Assembly: GCA_944990035.1 (NCBI GenBank)
Contig: CALYLX010000053.1
Coordinates: 1 to 64,000, forward strand
Reading direction: 5' to 3'
Origin: Clitopilus passeckerianus
Taxonomy: Eukaryota > Basidiomycota > Agaricomycetes > Agaricales > Entolomataceae
DNA: 64,000 nt
The notes beneath the pieces were generated by a model, which worked only from the letters and a program-made list of their open reading frames with translations, did not search any database and was not told where the DNA came from. Both the position numbers and the translations under genes were made by a program. How positions within the stretch are numbered: position 1 is the stretch's first letter; the number at the start of each line of letters is the position of its first letter. Below, in pieces: positions 14,746 to 24,900 of this stretch.

Positions 14746-16942
14746 TCATGACCTCGCCGCTCTCCTAGCCATCAACTTTTCCCTGGCTATTCTCATTGAC
14801 TCCCTCAGCTCAGGGCTCTCAAAGCTCGACCCGTCGCCTCCCATCATCCCGAAGTCTGCATTGACCGAAGTATTCGGCGTGGACAGTGAAGGGCCGAAAG
14901 TGCCATCCATAGAACGCCCTCTTTGATGCTGCTGCTGAGCTTGGTACTGGTGCAAGTTGGGCGTCGACTGCTGGAACATGCTCGGTGACTCGGCGGAATA
15001 TGCGCGGTTGTGAGTCCAGGATGAAGGAGGAGGAAGAGAACCGGGAACTCCGCCGATGGGGCCAGCTGAGTTGAAGCCCTGCTTTCTTGGCGAAGGAGAC
15101 ATGGAGAGGGTGGTCTGCGACCTGTTCCTCCTCACCCGCCTTATCGAGCCGTTTCTTGAAACAGAAGGACCTTGGCTGGAGCCAGCAGGGTTTGTCTCCT
15201 GGTCCTCCCATGCGCCGGAACCGTCGTCAACGAGATCGTCTTGAGATTCCGAGGATACTACGATCTCGGAACGGAGTGCTCGTTTGCCTTGCTCGATGAG
15301 GGAGCTGAGCTTGTCGCCCAGCCAATCCATCTGGACTTCGACATCAGGTTCTTCTATTGGCTGCGTGTCCACAACCATTGAGGCAGGGTCATTAGAGGGT
15401 TGAAGCGTGGATGACGTCGAAGTCGACGAAGAATAGGTAAGGGGAGCAGTTGCTGGCCGACCAAAGTCAAACTCAGGCTGCACGGGAACAAACATCTGCC
15501 CAGCGGATGCAACTGGTGGCTGGAGAGTACCAGCGCTGTACGGAGCACGAGAGGTACGTGCATTCCGTCGGTGGCCAGCCGTGCGTTTGCCAGCAGACAC
15601 GGGGTGGGCATGCCGTTGTGAGCGTTTTGGCTCGGTGTGGTAGGTTGTTGGAGGAGTTGCTTAGAGGAGGACGGGATTGGACCGTCATGTTGGGAGTAGG
15701 GGGGCGGAGGAGACGCCAGCGGCTCCTGAGGTTCATGTGAGTCTTCTCGCTCATGTTGGTGTTCGGATTCTTTGCCACGGTCTCGCCATCTGCAACAATA
15801 TATTAGTTAAGTTGTGGATGGGGCAAGGTCAGGCTTGGGCAGCTTACAGTCGATAAACGGTTAATCCTACGGCGCTGCCGATAAGCGCTGCACTCAATGC
15901 AGTCGAAATGATGGACCCAGCTAGGCCACGACGGCGTTTCGCTGGTGGTTGGGCCAATGCGACGTCGACTTCTATATCCACAGGAGATCGGATGGGAGAA
16001 TACGGGTGTACATCGCGTTCGCCGAAGCAGGAGGCGAATAGGAGGTTTAGTGGGTAGAGGAAGTGAGGCGAACGGCGAAGGGAACGAGGATGGAAGCGGA
16101 GATGCAAGAAAGAGAGGAGACGAGTTAGCAAATGGTGCATTGCAGAGTTTTAGAGATCAAAAGCGAAAAGACAGAAGTTCGGCGGAGCGAAGGTGGGTGG
16201 GTGCTGGTCAACAGCGAAATGTAGACAGAGCACTATCAGGTAGTGTAGATAAACGCCGTGGAGGAAGGTCGATAGTGATAGCTTGGGATAACCAGAAGGT
16301 AGGGGGACCCTTCAATCCAGTTTCAAGACTATATCTGCTCAACCACGTGTAGCACACGCTTCCTCCTGGGCCTGCGTTTTATGAAAACGGCGTTTCACTC
16401 CACCCACCCAGCTGCAGAAAAGCATGATAATCAACAAACGAAACCCTGTACCCACCTTCATCATTATCTCTATCATTCCTTCCCCTCTGCACGCCAACAT
16501 ATCCATCATCTGCCATGTCCCTATATTTCCCTGGGGTATCTAACCACCCTTTGCTCTGGGCGAAAGTTTCTCGACTTCGGCTCTGTTCTGGTAATGTTGG
16601 GTCCCAGCCTCGAGCTCTCTTTCTCGACCCTAGGCCAAGAAGGTTGGACTGGCTTTGATTATCGAGGAGAGGTGGCGCTGCTGGTGAAGGTCTTCGGAGA
16701 TGGTCCCAATGATTAAGAGAGGTTTGCGAGCTAGTTCTTGAGGGGGAACCAGATGATGAGGAGTATATTTGCGAAGATAAGAGATCATGCCTCCTTTTAA
16801 CTGGACTTTGACGGAAGGAAGCAGTCGGGGGAGGGCTCGGTGTCATCCCGGGCAGGTGAGTCGCCGGACCTTTGACGTTCTCGGCGGAAAAGGGGTTATA
16901 AAGTCCTGGCACACCGAAGCTGAAAGTGAAAGGAAAAGGCAT
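14746..16942 (-). CDS. Conserved Agaricomycete protein with one membrane segment, Ser/Pro-rich
   Basis: The first exon starts at the ATG at 16942 (MPFPFTFSFGVPGLYNPF) and is Ser/Pro/Arg-rich, ending near SKGWLDTPGKYRDMADD. A later exon holds the Arg-rich PPAKRRRGLAGS followed by a hydrophobic helix, IISTALSAALIGSAVGLTVY (about 15910-15860). This looks like a single membrane anchor with a basic flank. A clean intron (15790-15847) joins VYRL to WRDRGKE. The C-terminal exon (15600-14746) has MDWLGDKLSSLIEQGKRAL, a basic SIRRVRRNRSQTTLSMSPSP segment and a charged end, IAREKLMARRAARS. The long first intron (about 16452-15985, donor GGTGGGTAC, acceptor ATATAG) is inferred. Near 15600 the frame changes without an obvious splice site, so there may be one indel. 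Function is unknown. A fragment of this gene is duplicated at 10795-11018. Confidence 0.6.
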
Positions 16943-17527
16943 CTCGTCGGCGTGGAGGGAGGAATTGTCGTTAGAAAGCGGAAAAGTAGCAGATCGGTAG
17001 AAAATCGTTAGAGTTCGTAAAAGGGTCTTGGTGTGTGTGGCACGACAAACACAACGACAGGCAGTAGGCGAGCACCAGGGCAAAAACGAGGCGAGGACGG
17101 TCAACAGGGCACGTGCCCAACACGCGATCGAAAACGCGTCGATGATCCGGATGATAGCCGGACCGGAGGCGTGTCAGGACTAATTTCGGATTTTTTTTCC
17201 ATTCAAGTTGTCAGACATCGACTTGACTTTCAGGAACGGATCCATCTCATTGTCAGTCGAAGACTTTCAACCTTAGTGCGGAAGCATTCGTGCCATAGTC
17301 CGCCAATCAAAGGCCCTCTTGTAAACTCGGTCGCCTAGGCTCGAGCCCAAACTTTGCCCTAATCTAACTTGCTGTAGTTGTTCAGTGTAACCTCTGAACG
17401 AGGAACTCGATGCTTTTGATGTGGCAGGTAGCGCAAGCATATATTGATACTCCTATGGACTTCCCAAACTCTGTGAGACTTCCTCCAATCCGCCCGTCGA
17501 AACATGCCTTTGGCTTTTCCCTTGACT

Positions 17528-17763
17528 TCATGCACTCAGTTCATTGATCGGGACATACTTGTCCATTGCACAGCAGCAGGGAGGAGCCTTTCTGTGACTT
17601 TGACGGTTCCCGTCGGACAGACCCCAATCCCATATAATGGGCAGGGGCAAGGTCCGCCGGTTCTTGTGCATGCTGGGATAGGACCAACAATCTGGGGTAC
17701 GGCATGAACACCACCAGCAGCAGCGACCAGAGCGAATATCGCTGCAATTGTGAACTGCTTCAC
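17528..17763 (-). pseudogene. Small secreted cysteine-rich protein, decayed copy 1
   Basis: This is the left-most member of a four-gene tandem family. The signal-peptide core KQFTIAAIFALVAAAGGVHA and the pattern CTRTGGPCPCP...GVCPTG are present. The ATG used by the other copies is GTG here (17763-17761). One base is missing in the G run at about 17587, so the PPCCC block is out of frame. The last family cysteine is absent even when the other frame is followed. It is probably non-functional. Confidence 0.75.
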
Positions 17764-17894
17764 GATTGATGTCTGGTATGGACTTCGGTTCTGCCGACGA
17801 CGAAGGACGGTGACTGCAAGACTTACAATGCTTTGAGAAGGTTTGAGAACGACTCGTTCGACCTGACTCTCAAACAACGTTCACTCACCCCTCC

Positions 17895-17901
17895 TTTATA
17901 G
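17895..17901 (-). promoter_or_regulatory. TATA-like box upstream of the decayed cysteine-rich copy 1
   Basis: TATAAAG on the minus strand, about 135 bases upstream of the former start codon. Its position is comparable to the boxes of copies 2 and 3. Confidence 0.4.
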
Positions 17902-18599
17902 CTCTCAAGTAAGCTCAGACTTATTTTTAGATTCATTTCTACCGACAGCTCGTCGATTTAGATTCGGGGGTAGCCAGTGAACATTCTCGTGACGAGGAAG
18001 GTTCCGCGACAGTACTCGGGGCATACATAGATGTGGGAAACGACTCAGAATTCCCAAGGAACGATTAAACCAGACATTGTATCGTATCCAAGGCTGGAGT
18101 GAGTCTTGCAGTTTGCTTACAAGGACCAAAACTGAAAACACGTCTGCGATAGGGGGACTCTTACTGCTTCACGATACAGGGGTGGAGGCCCTCGACCCCA
18201 TATTACAGGATTCCGGAGTATCCAGAGAGCATCAAACTCGGATGTATACTCTGTGTAATTTGAATATATGGATTGATCTCGTTTTTTAGAACATCATTTC
18301 ACTAAATCAGGGTGTTTTTTCGTCCAATTCAGTTTGGGTGGCTATCATCGTCCGAAAGATCCATGGTTATAGGAGATGATCTATTAGTCGACGTGTGGGT
18401 AAGCTTGTGTCTGGATTGCCTGAATTTCCACAGGAGTCCAACTGACACCCTCAAACTGAAGTCTTTATTTCGTCGGGCACATTAACTAGTACCCCAAAAT
18501 AGCCATTCCTCCACCCCCTTAGTCTGCATAACCGTGCATATTCGCCGATGAACTCCCCCGAGTCAAAACCGTTCATATAACCCCTCAATGACTCCAGCT

Positions 18600-18833
18600 T
18601 TACTGAGAGCCACTGTCAAGAACACACTTGTAAGTGCGACAGCAGCAAGGTGGCACCTGCTCCGTCACCAATACATATCCCTCGCCGCAGGCTGGAATAA
18701 TGACGTAGGGACAGAAGCAGGATTTGGAAGTCGGCGTGCAGGTTCCTGTACCAGGCCTGGTGATCTGTGGCATCGCTTGTACGCCAATTGAGGCGACAAG
18801 AGCTATAACAGATGCAATTGAGAGTTCTTTCAT
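18600..18833 (-). CDS. Small secreted cysteine-rich protein, copy 2 (77 aa)
   Basis: An intact 77-residue frame: signal peptide MKELSIASVIALVASIGVQA, then a mature part of about 57 residues with eight cysteines spaced C-x6-C-x-C-x7-C-x13-CCC-x4-C. The same arrangement occurs in the copies at 19815 and 20639. I do not recognise a named family; the order of cysteines differs from hydrophobins (C..CC..C..C..CC..C). Secretion follows from the hydrophobic leader and the MPQ/LPQ/APQ mature start shared by the family. The role is unknown; four disulfides are possible. The reading needs no intron. Confidence 0.75.
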   Translation of the reverse strand: MKELSIASVIALVASIGVQAMPQITRPGTGTCTPTSKSCFCPYVIIPACGEGYVLVTEQVPPCCCRTYKCVLDSGSQ

Positions 18834-19814
18834 GGTATGTTCTGTGGTGGATGTGATCAGTTAGGGAATGAATGGTTGGTATGCACCAAGGAACGCGTAC
18901 AATGGTTATTCACGAAGAGAAGAAAATGGAAAGGCGGTCACAGGGTTATGAGTACTTGAGGCCATGAACTCACTGCTTTTATATGACTCTTTTCAATTCA
19001 CTAGATCTCTATCAAGCAGCCGGATTATTCCAGAAACAGCCCAGTGTGACCGTTAAGAATCCGTGGCCTTGATGGAACGGCGTTTCTGAAGTAACGAGAC
19101 TCGAATGAGGACCCTCCGATGATCTTCACCTTTACACATCTTTGAGCCGGTCACTTTCAGAGTCGCTACGACTGAGCAGCCAAACCTCAAATCTAGTACA
19201 AAGGCCTGGTATGCGGAGAGGAACTGGTGGTAGCTGAGCGTTAGGAATGTAGTAGAGTGTCTGCCAAATACACAGCGGCAAAGTTGGCCGAACTTGGGAA
19301 TCACCTCTGAATGTGAGAACCGTGTTCGTGAGAAGAGATCTGTCGGCGGTTTTGAGATGGATTGCCTTGCATAACCTCTAGCTTTCCCTTTACGCAATCT
19401 TTCAGCCCGTGCTCGTACCGGTAGTCCAGCACGTTTGACTCGAGAGTGTTCGGCGGATGCATATCTTGCCACAACCTCCAGCGCTCGACAATAGACATCA
19501 ACGATACCGATTGTGGTGGCCAACATCCACCCAGACCGGGATCTTTACCTTGGAAAATGCTCGGTGACCGAAGATTGTGTGTAAGGCGGTCAACAGGAAG
19601 GTCAGGCTTTGCAGTGATGATAGGCTGTTCGGCCTTCAAGCGGAATTTTCAAGGTCAGTCAAACCACATCAATCCCTCGTTTTCATTACGAATATGGATC
19701 GGGCTGGGGTGCAAAGCTGGTTATACACGGGAGAACTATATCCTCCACTCCATCACCCAGAAAATTCACGATAATCCTAAAGTCGTCGATACTGTACTGA
19801 ACGCATGGACCATC
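18834..19814. other. Spacer between secreted-protein copies 2 and 3
   Basis: It holds the promoter of copy 2. Open frames on both strands (for example 19053-19526 minus) overlap one another, lack recognisable domains and are not supported as genes. Confidence 0.4.
18976..18983 (-). promoter_or_regulatory. TATA-like box of secreted-protein copy 2
   Basis: TATAAAAG on the minus strand, about 145 bases upstream of the start codon at 18833. Confidence 0.45.
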
Positions 19815-20039
19815 TTAGGTCCGAATAGGAACAGGAATGCATCGTTCAACAGGGCAGCAGCAGGGGGGAAATTCCTCCACGATCTTTTTATATCCTGCAG
19901 GGCAAAGAATTGAGTGGTCGAGGCAGACGCACAGCGTCTCAGTTGGCGTGCAGGCAGAGGGACCGCTGCCTTGGGGCAAAGCCTGTACGCCGAAAGCAGC
20001 AACAAATACAATAAGGGCTGCGATTGTGAGACGCGTCAT
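19815..20039 (-). CDS. Small secreted cysteine-rich protein, copy 3 (74 aa)
   Basis: The start is placed at the ATG at 20039, so the leader (MTRLTIAALIVFVAAFGVQA) aligns with the other copies; an in-frame ATG 57 bases upstream would put extra residues before it. The mature part has eight cysteines: C-x6-C-x-C-x6-C-x13-CCC-x4-C (SACTPTETLCVC, FPPCCCPVERC). The sequence after the leader, LPQGSGP, parallels MPQITRP in copy 2 and APQILDP in copy 4. The frame is intact and intronless as read. Secretion is predicted; function is unknown. Confidence 0.75.
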   Translation of the reverse strand: MTRLTIAALIVFVAAFGVQALPQGSGPSACTPTETLCVCLDHSILCPAGYKKIVEEFPPCCCPVERCIPVPIRT

Positions 20040-20169
20040 ATTCTGTTTCGTAGAAAGAAGGTTAGTCTTTCGAAGCATAGGGGGGTGCATTGACAAGTAC
20101 GTACCAGGTTTGGGTTCATAGAGCTGGAATGGTTGGTCGCGAGGTGTAAGGAACCCTCAGCATTTGGGT

Positions 20170-20176
20170 TTTTATA
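20170..20176 (-). promoter_or_regulatory. TATA-like box of secreted-protein copy 3
   Basis: CCTATAAAAAC on the minus strand, about 130 bases upstream of the start at 20039 and at the same relative position as in copy 2. Confidence 0.45.
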
Positions 20177-20638
20177 GGCCACGAACGCACAAGAGGTATT
20201 CAATCATCGGATGTGAAACCGAATATACGAAGAATACACCCCAATCCTTCCCGGTAAAAATCTACGGCCATTTTTAGCACGCCTCAAAAGGGCGATATGA
20301 GAGAGAACGCGCCGAGGATGCATACCAGGGACAGATGGCCCCTGGTGGCTGGGCGCCAACTGTGAATCTATAATACTCGAGTAGGCGAGGCGTCAGCGTA
20401 TGGGGCAGACATATTTGTGCGAGGAGATCGAACGCCAGCCTTAAGATGAATGCCATTGATGTTTCCTGAGTGAGGAAAAGGGGCCAAGCCGAGAATCAGA
20501 CGTGAACAATGCTAACTATTAGCCCATTCAGTTGCCATCTGGCAATCTCGATAGCAACGAACAAGAGAATTTATAATTATATGACGTCGACCGCGTCGAC
20601 GCTTTACAGCCCATGCATTATACGATCAACAATCATGG

Positions 20639-20881
20639 TCAATTTTCGATGCCCATAGTTAGGATTGAGCCACAGGTCGTATACGGACAACAGCATGGAG
20701 GTGAAGCTTCCGGAACACTCGTATATCCCGGAGGGCAGACACGAATATAATTGGGGCAACCGCAGGTGAGTTTGGTCGGTTTGCACGGAGGAGGCGGATC
20801 GAGGATCTGAGGGGCTGCTTGAACGGCAGCGAGTGAGCTGAGGATGGCGACGATGGCTGCGAATGTTGGGATTGATTTCAT
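20639..20881 (-). CDS. Small secreted cysteine-rich protein, copy 4 (80 aa)
   Basis: An intact 80-residue frame: leader MKSIPTFAAIVAILSSLAAV followed by QAAPQILDPPPP. Eight cysteines fit C-x6-C-x-C-x6-C-x13-CCC-x4-C (CKPTKLTCGC, SPPCCCPYTTC), and the C-terminus is SILTMGIEN. It is the right-most member of the array, and all members lie on the minus strand with spacers of about 0.6-1.1 kb. A secreted, disulfide-stabilised product is inferred. Its biological role (effector, antimicrobial, wall component) cannot be decided from sequence. Confidence 0.75.
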   Translation of the reverse strand: MKSIPTFAAIVAILSSLAAVQAAPQILDPPPPCKPTKLTCGCPNYIRVCPPGYTSVPEASPPCCCPYTTCGSILTMGIEN

Positions 20882-21356
20882 TCTGAAGTGATTATTGGTG
20901 GAACTCGAGACTAGGATGGAAGGTGAAACCCACGGAATTGGCTTTTAATCTTCTCAAAATCTAGAAATAGCTCGGAAAGTTCGCCGAAAGTTGTGGGATT
21001 TCCGGGAGTTGATGCAACTCAGGCAAGCCACTGAGTACTGCTGGACGACATTCAACGGCACCACTCGGTGTCAGGGCACAAGGGGTATTATATTCAGAAT
21101 GACCAGCCACGGAAAAACAAGCGGCAGAGCGAACACAGTTTGTAGTTGAGAGATGATCATGGGTGGCTGGACCTCCGCTCAAAACACGACAAGGGGGGCT
21201 GAGGGGTGTGAAAAGATGATGATCACGAGTTCAAGATATAAATGATGGGTTGAAACTCGATTTTGGATATCGGGGATGACGGGAGGCTATGTACTCAAGT
21301 TGTGAATAAGGGGTCATGGAAGGAAAAAAAAAAACTTTACCGGAAGAAAAGTGATA
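20882..21356. other. Spacer between secreted-protein copy 4 and tRNA-Lys
   Basis: About 475 bases with the copy 4 promoter on the left and an A-rich tract (about 21325-21335) just beyond the tRNA 3' end. Nothing else was recognised. Confidence 0.4.
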
Positions 21357-21446
21357 GCCCACCGCGAGGGTCGAACTCGCAGCCTTCAGATTCCGCACTA
21401 GCATGTCATAAGAGTCTGACGCTCTATCCGATTGAGCTAGGCGGGC
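21357..21446 (-). tRNA. tRNA-Lys (anticodon CUU) with a 17-nt intron
   Basis: On the minus strand the acceptor arms GCCCGCC and GGTGGGC pair over seven positions (one G-U). The D-arm is GCTC..GAGC. The anticodon stem TCAGA/TCTGA is perfect and the T-arm is GCGAG TTCGACC CTCGC. The loop reads C-T-CTT-A, then a 17-nt insert (plus-strand 21392-21408), then A, the usual fungal intron position after base 37. The mature length without the intron is 73 nt. Anticodon CTT (21412-21410) gives lysine. Confidence 0.93.
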
Positions 21447-21930
21447 ATAAATAAATCACACAGCCACGTAGCTCCAACCTGGAGGTCGACCTGATGAAAT
21501 GTCGACCTTGGGATTGGACAAAGATTTGACGATTGCACCCCTCTGGTATCAAGGCGAGGCAAGCTCCTCTTCCCAAGTCCAGCAGAGCGGTTTCTTTCTG
21601 TGAAGTGACCTGGGATTGCTCACCGGCATCGGGTAAACTTCAGGTGCACCTCGATCGCTCCTGACATGACCAAGAATGCAAAATTTTGCCTAAGATTGCA
21701 ACAGTGTTCAAGCATCTTGTAGCGAAATATTCCAGGAAATTCTGCTTAGACCATGGACTCTTGAACGTGCTGACTTGAGGAAGAGGGGAGAAAGCATGAA
21801 GAGTTCGCTTACGTTATCTCGCAATCCCACACGTGCACGAGAAATTACCGTGATACGCGCAGGACGCGACTTGCACTCTGCCACGCAAGGATACCACAAC
21901 TGCATACCCTTTCATCGCTGAAGAGGGGCC
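21447..21930. other. Intergenic region upstream of POL1
   Basis: About 480 bases between the tRNA and the POL1 start codon. No gene was recognised, and it should hold the POL1 promoter. Confidence 0.4.
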
Positions 21931-24900
21931 ATGTCCTCCAAAACCAAGGCAGAAAAGCTCGCAGCGCTAGCTCAGCTGAAAAAGGCGCGTCAAGGAGGTG
22001 GTCGAGAGTTCAAGGTACGTGTTTTCTGTCATGGGAAGACCTTGGACGAATAGACTAATCTATTATGGTCACTGTGCTGTTAGGATTCCAACACGGACAT
22101 CTACGATGAGGTCTCGGAGTCGGACTATAAGCTCATAGTGAAGGGTCGCCTCCAAGAGGACGATTTCATTGAAGATGATGGGCCTTCCGGATATGTTGAT
22201 AATGGGATGGAGGAAGATTGGAACGACGGACGCGACGATGAGTCTGATGAGGAAGTTGAGCGAACGAAGAAATGTAGGACCTCCTCCCTCACCTCCTCTC
22301 AACGCGTCTAACTGACATATCCTCCAGCAAAGAAACCCAAGAAAGTCGACAAATCTAGGATCAAAGCAAAATCGACGGTAGAACGCGAAGCTCCTGCACC
22401 CGTTACTATGAACGCGTACAGACCCACCAAGACAGTGGAACAAGAATCTGACTTCATGGCTTCTCTGTTGGGTACCATGGACGCTGCACCAGCTCTGGTC
22501 CCTGCCTCGCGTAAACGGAAGCCATCACCAAGTCGCTATGAATCCCCTTCCCCACCACCTCCACGACGACACCACGGCAATGGGTACAAAGCTCACAGAG
22601 AGCCCACTTACGACGACCTTTCCTCCGATGGTCCTCCTGAGGATACCTACCCCACCTCAGACGACGCGTACACCTTCTCCAGCCCCTACAAGAAACCCAA
22701 GATCGAGGACGACGGAATAACCCCACACACCACATCCAAACTAGCCAAGCTGGAAGTAAACAGTGCAGCCTCGTCCGATTTCGACGATATCGATATGGAC
22801 TCCTTTAATGACATTGACGACATGGACTTGGACGACATCGGTCCCTCCAAACCCGTTGTCAAACCAGAACCTGTGGAATTCAAGATTGCACGTCGGGCAG
22901 TAGCCCCCAAAGCCGACCTGGACACGAAACCGGGGTGGTTGTCGGTTTATGACTCCCTAGCTGCGAACGTCAAGGACGAGCCGCTGGACACGTTGGGTTC
23001 TGGTACTGGATCCTCGTCGTCACCCGAAAAGAGGGGAGAGGCGGATGTCCTGGAACCTGATGGCTCTTTGAGGTTCTACTGGCTGGATTACCTCGAACAT
23101 GAGGGCAACGTCTACTTTATTGGGAAGGTCCTCTCGCCTTCGCCAGCTTCCTCCCCTTCTTCCCCGCCGCAGTGGATATCATGTTGCGTTACCGTCACCA
23201 ATATCCAGCGAAATCTCTACGTTCTTCCCCGCCCTTTCCGAGCATTCCAAGAGCCGGACCCGGATTACCCAGATGACCCTAGGAGGGGGATATTGGTCGA
23301 AACGGATATTGTCCCCAGCAAAGCGGACGTACAGTCGGATTTCGAGTATTTGAGGAAGAACTTCAAGGTTGGCGGGTGGAGGGGGAAGTTTGTGAAGAGG
23401 AGGTGCGTTTTTGGTCAGACGAAGGAGGAGAGGGAGGAGAGGGAGTGGTTGAAGGTCGTTTATGGGTTTAATGGTCAGTCTTCTTTCACCATCGCCTTTT
23501 GGAATTCTGATAATGAATTTGCTGTGTCTAGATCCTGTACTCCCTGTTGATTCGGCTACGCCAAATATCGAGAAGATTATGGGTACGAACACTAGCGCTT
23601 TCGAACTCCTGGTACTCAAGCGGAAAATCATGGGGCCTTGCTGGCTTGAAATCAAGAATCCTCAAGTCGAGTTCAAAGGGGTATGTCCGTGCTACTTCAT
23701 GCTCACCTGCAACGTACTAACAAGAATATAGGTCTCGTGGTGTAAGGTTGAAGCTACCGTTACTGATCCTAAGGACATCAACCCGCTCCCAGAGACGATA
23801 CCTGATGCTCCGAAGGGCATGTCCGTGAACTTATACAAGGACCTTCCGCCTCTCACTATGGCGAGTGTCTGCGTCAGGACGATCGTTAATCATCAGCAAA
23901 ACATGAGGGAGGTGGTTTGTGCTACCGTCAGGATCTGGAGAAACAGTATGTCTTCCTAAGCGTCTATTTCAGGGTAAAACTTCGTCTTAACGATGATCCC
24001 TTGTTAGTGAACATTGATGATCCCACACCACCGGAGAAGCTCCCTTGTAGCGTGCATACTTTCGTCCGCCCGTTAGCGGACCGGTTCCCTGGTGGCTTTG
24101 AGAAGCAAGCCACTGATCGAAGGAAGGGAGCGACAACCATCACGCCAGTGAAGAACGAAAGGATGCTGCTGACCAGCCTTCTGAGTAGGTTTTACCTCTT
24201 TTTCTTTCGTAGTCTCTGACTCAAGATTCCTACAGTGACAATCCACAAGTCGGACCCTGACGTCCTCATCGGACACTCCTTCCTCGCAAACGACCTCGAC
24301 GTTCTCCTGCTCCGCATGAAAGAGCTGAAAGTCGAGCACTGGAGTAGGGTGGGCAGGTTCAGGCGAGCGAAGTGGCCTCATAACTTGGGCAAGCAGGGTG
24401 GTGGTACAGGAGCGCAGCTGAGGTTGCTCAGCGGGAGGCTGGTCTGTGACCTAGCCAGTGATGGCGCAAAGGTGGATTTCTGTCACCTTCCTACTGTTAA
24501 GACGGAATGCTGACTTAGGCCGCAAGAGCATGATCGTGTCAACGACGTGGTCCCTCACCGAAATGGTTCGGACACACTTGAACCACGAGCGTCAAGATAT
24601 CGACCCCGATGATACTGCATCCTACTTTGACGGGACTCTCTCGAATCCAGAGAGGCTAATGGTATACGTGAGGCATTGTGAGCTTGATGCTCATTATGGC
24701 ATGGCTATCGTTTGGAAGGTGCAAATGCTGGCGTTGACCAGGGTGCTGACGAATTTGGCTGGTAACGCTTGGTAAGTCGTCATGGCGGTCCCTCCAGAGT
24801 CGGCTTCTGAAATTGAGTTCTTTTCAGGAATAAGACGCTCAATGGTGGTCGAGCCGAACGGAACGAGTACATTCTGCTTCATGAATTCCATCGCCTCAAA

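Noticed and set aside
19053..19640. Overlapping minus-strand frames between secreted-protein copies
   Set aside because: No domain, no splice logic, overlapping frames on both strands; treated as chance.
23388..23450. GGAGGAGAGGGAGGAGAGGG purine tract
   Set aside because: It is coding sequence of POL1 (Glu/Arg codons), so no separate feature is called.
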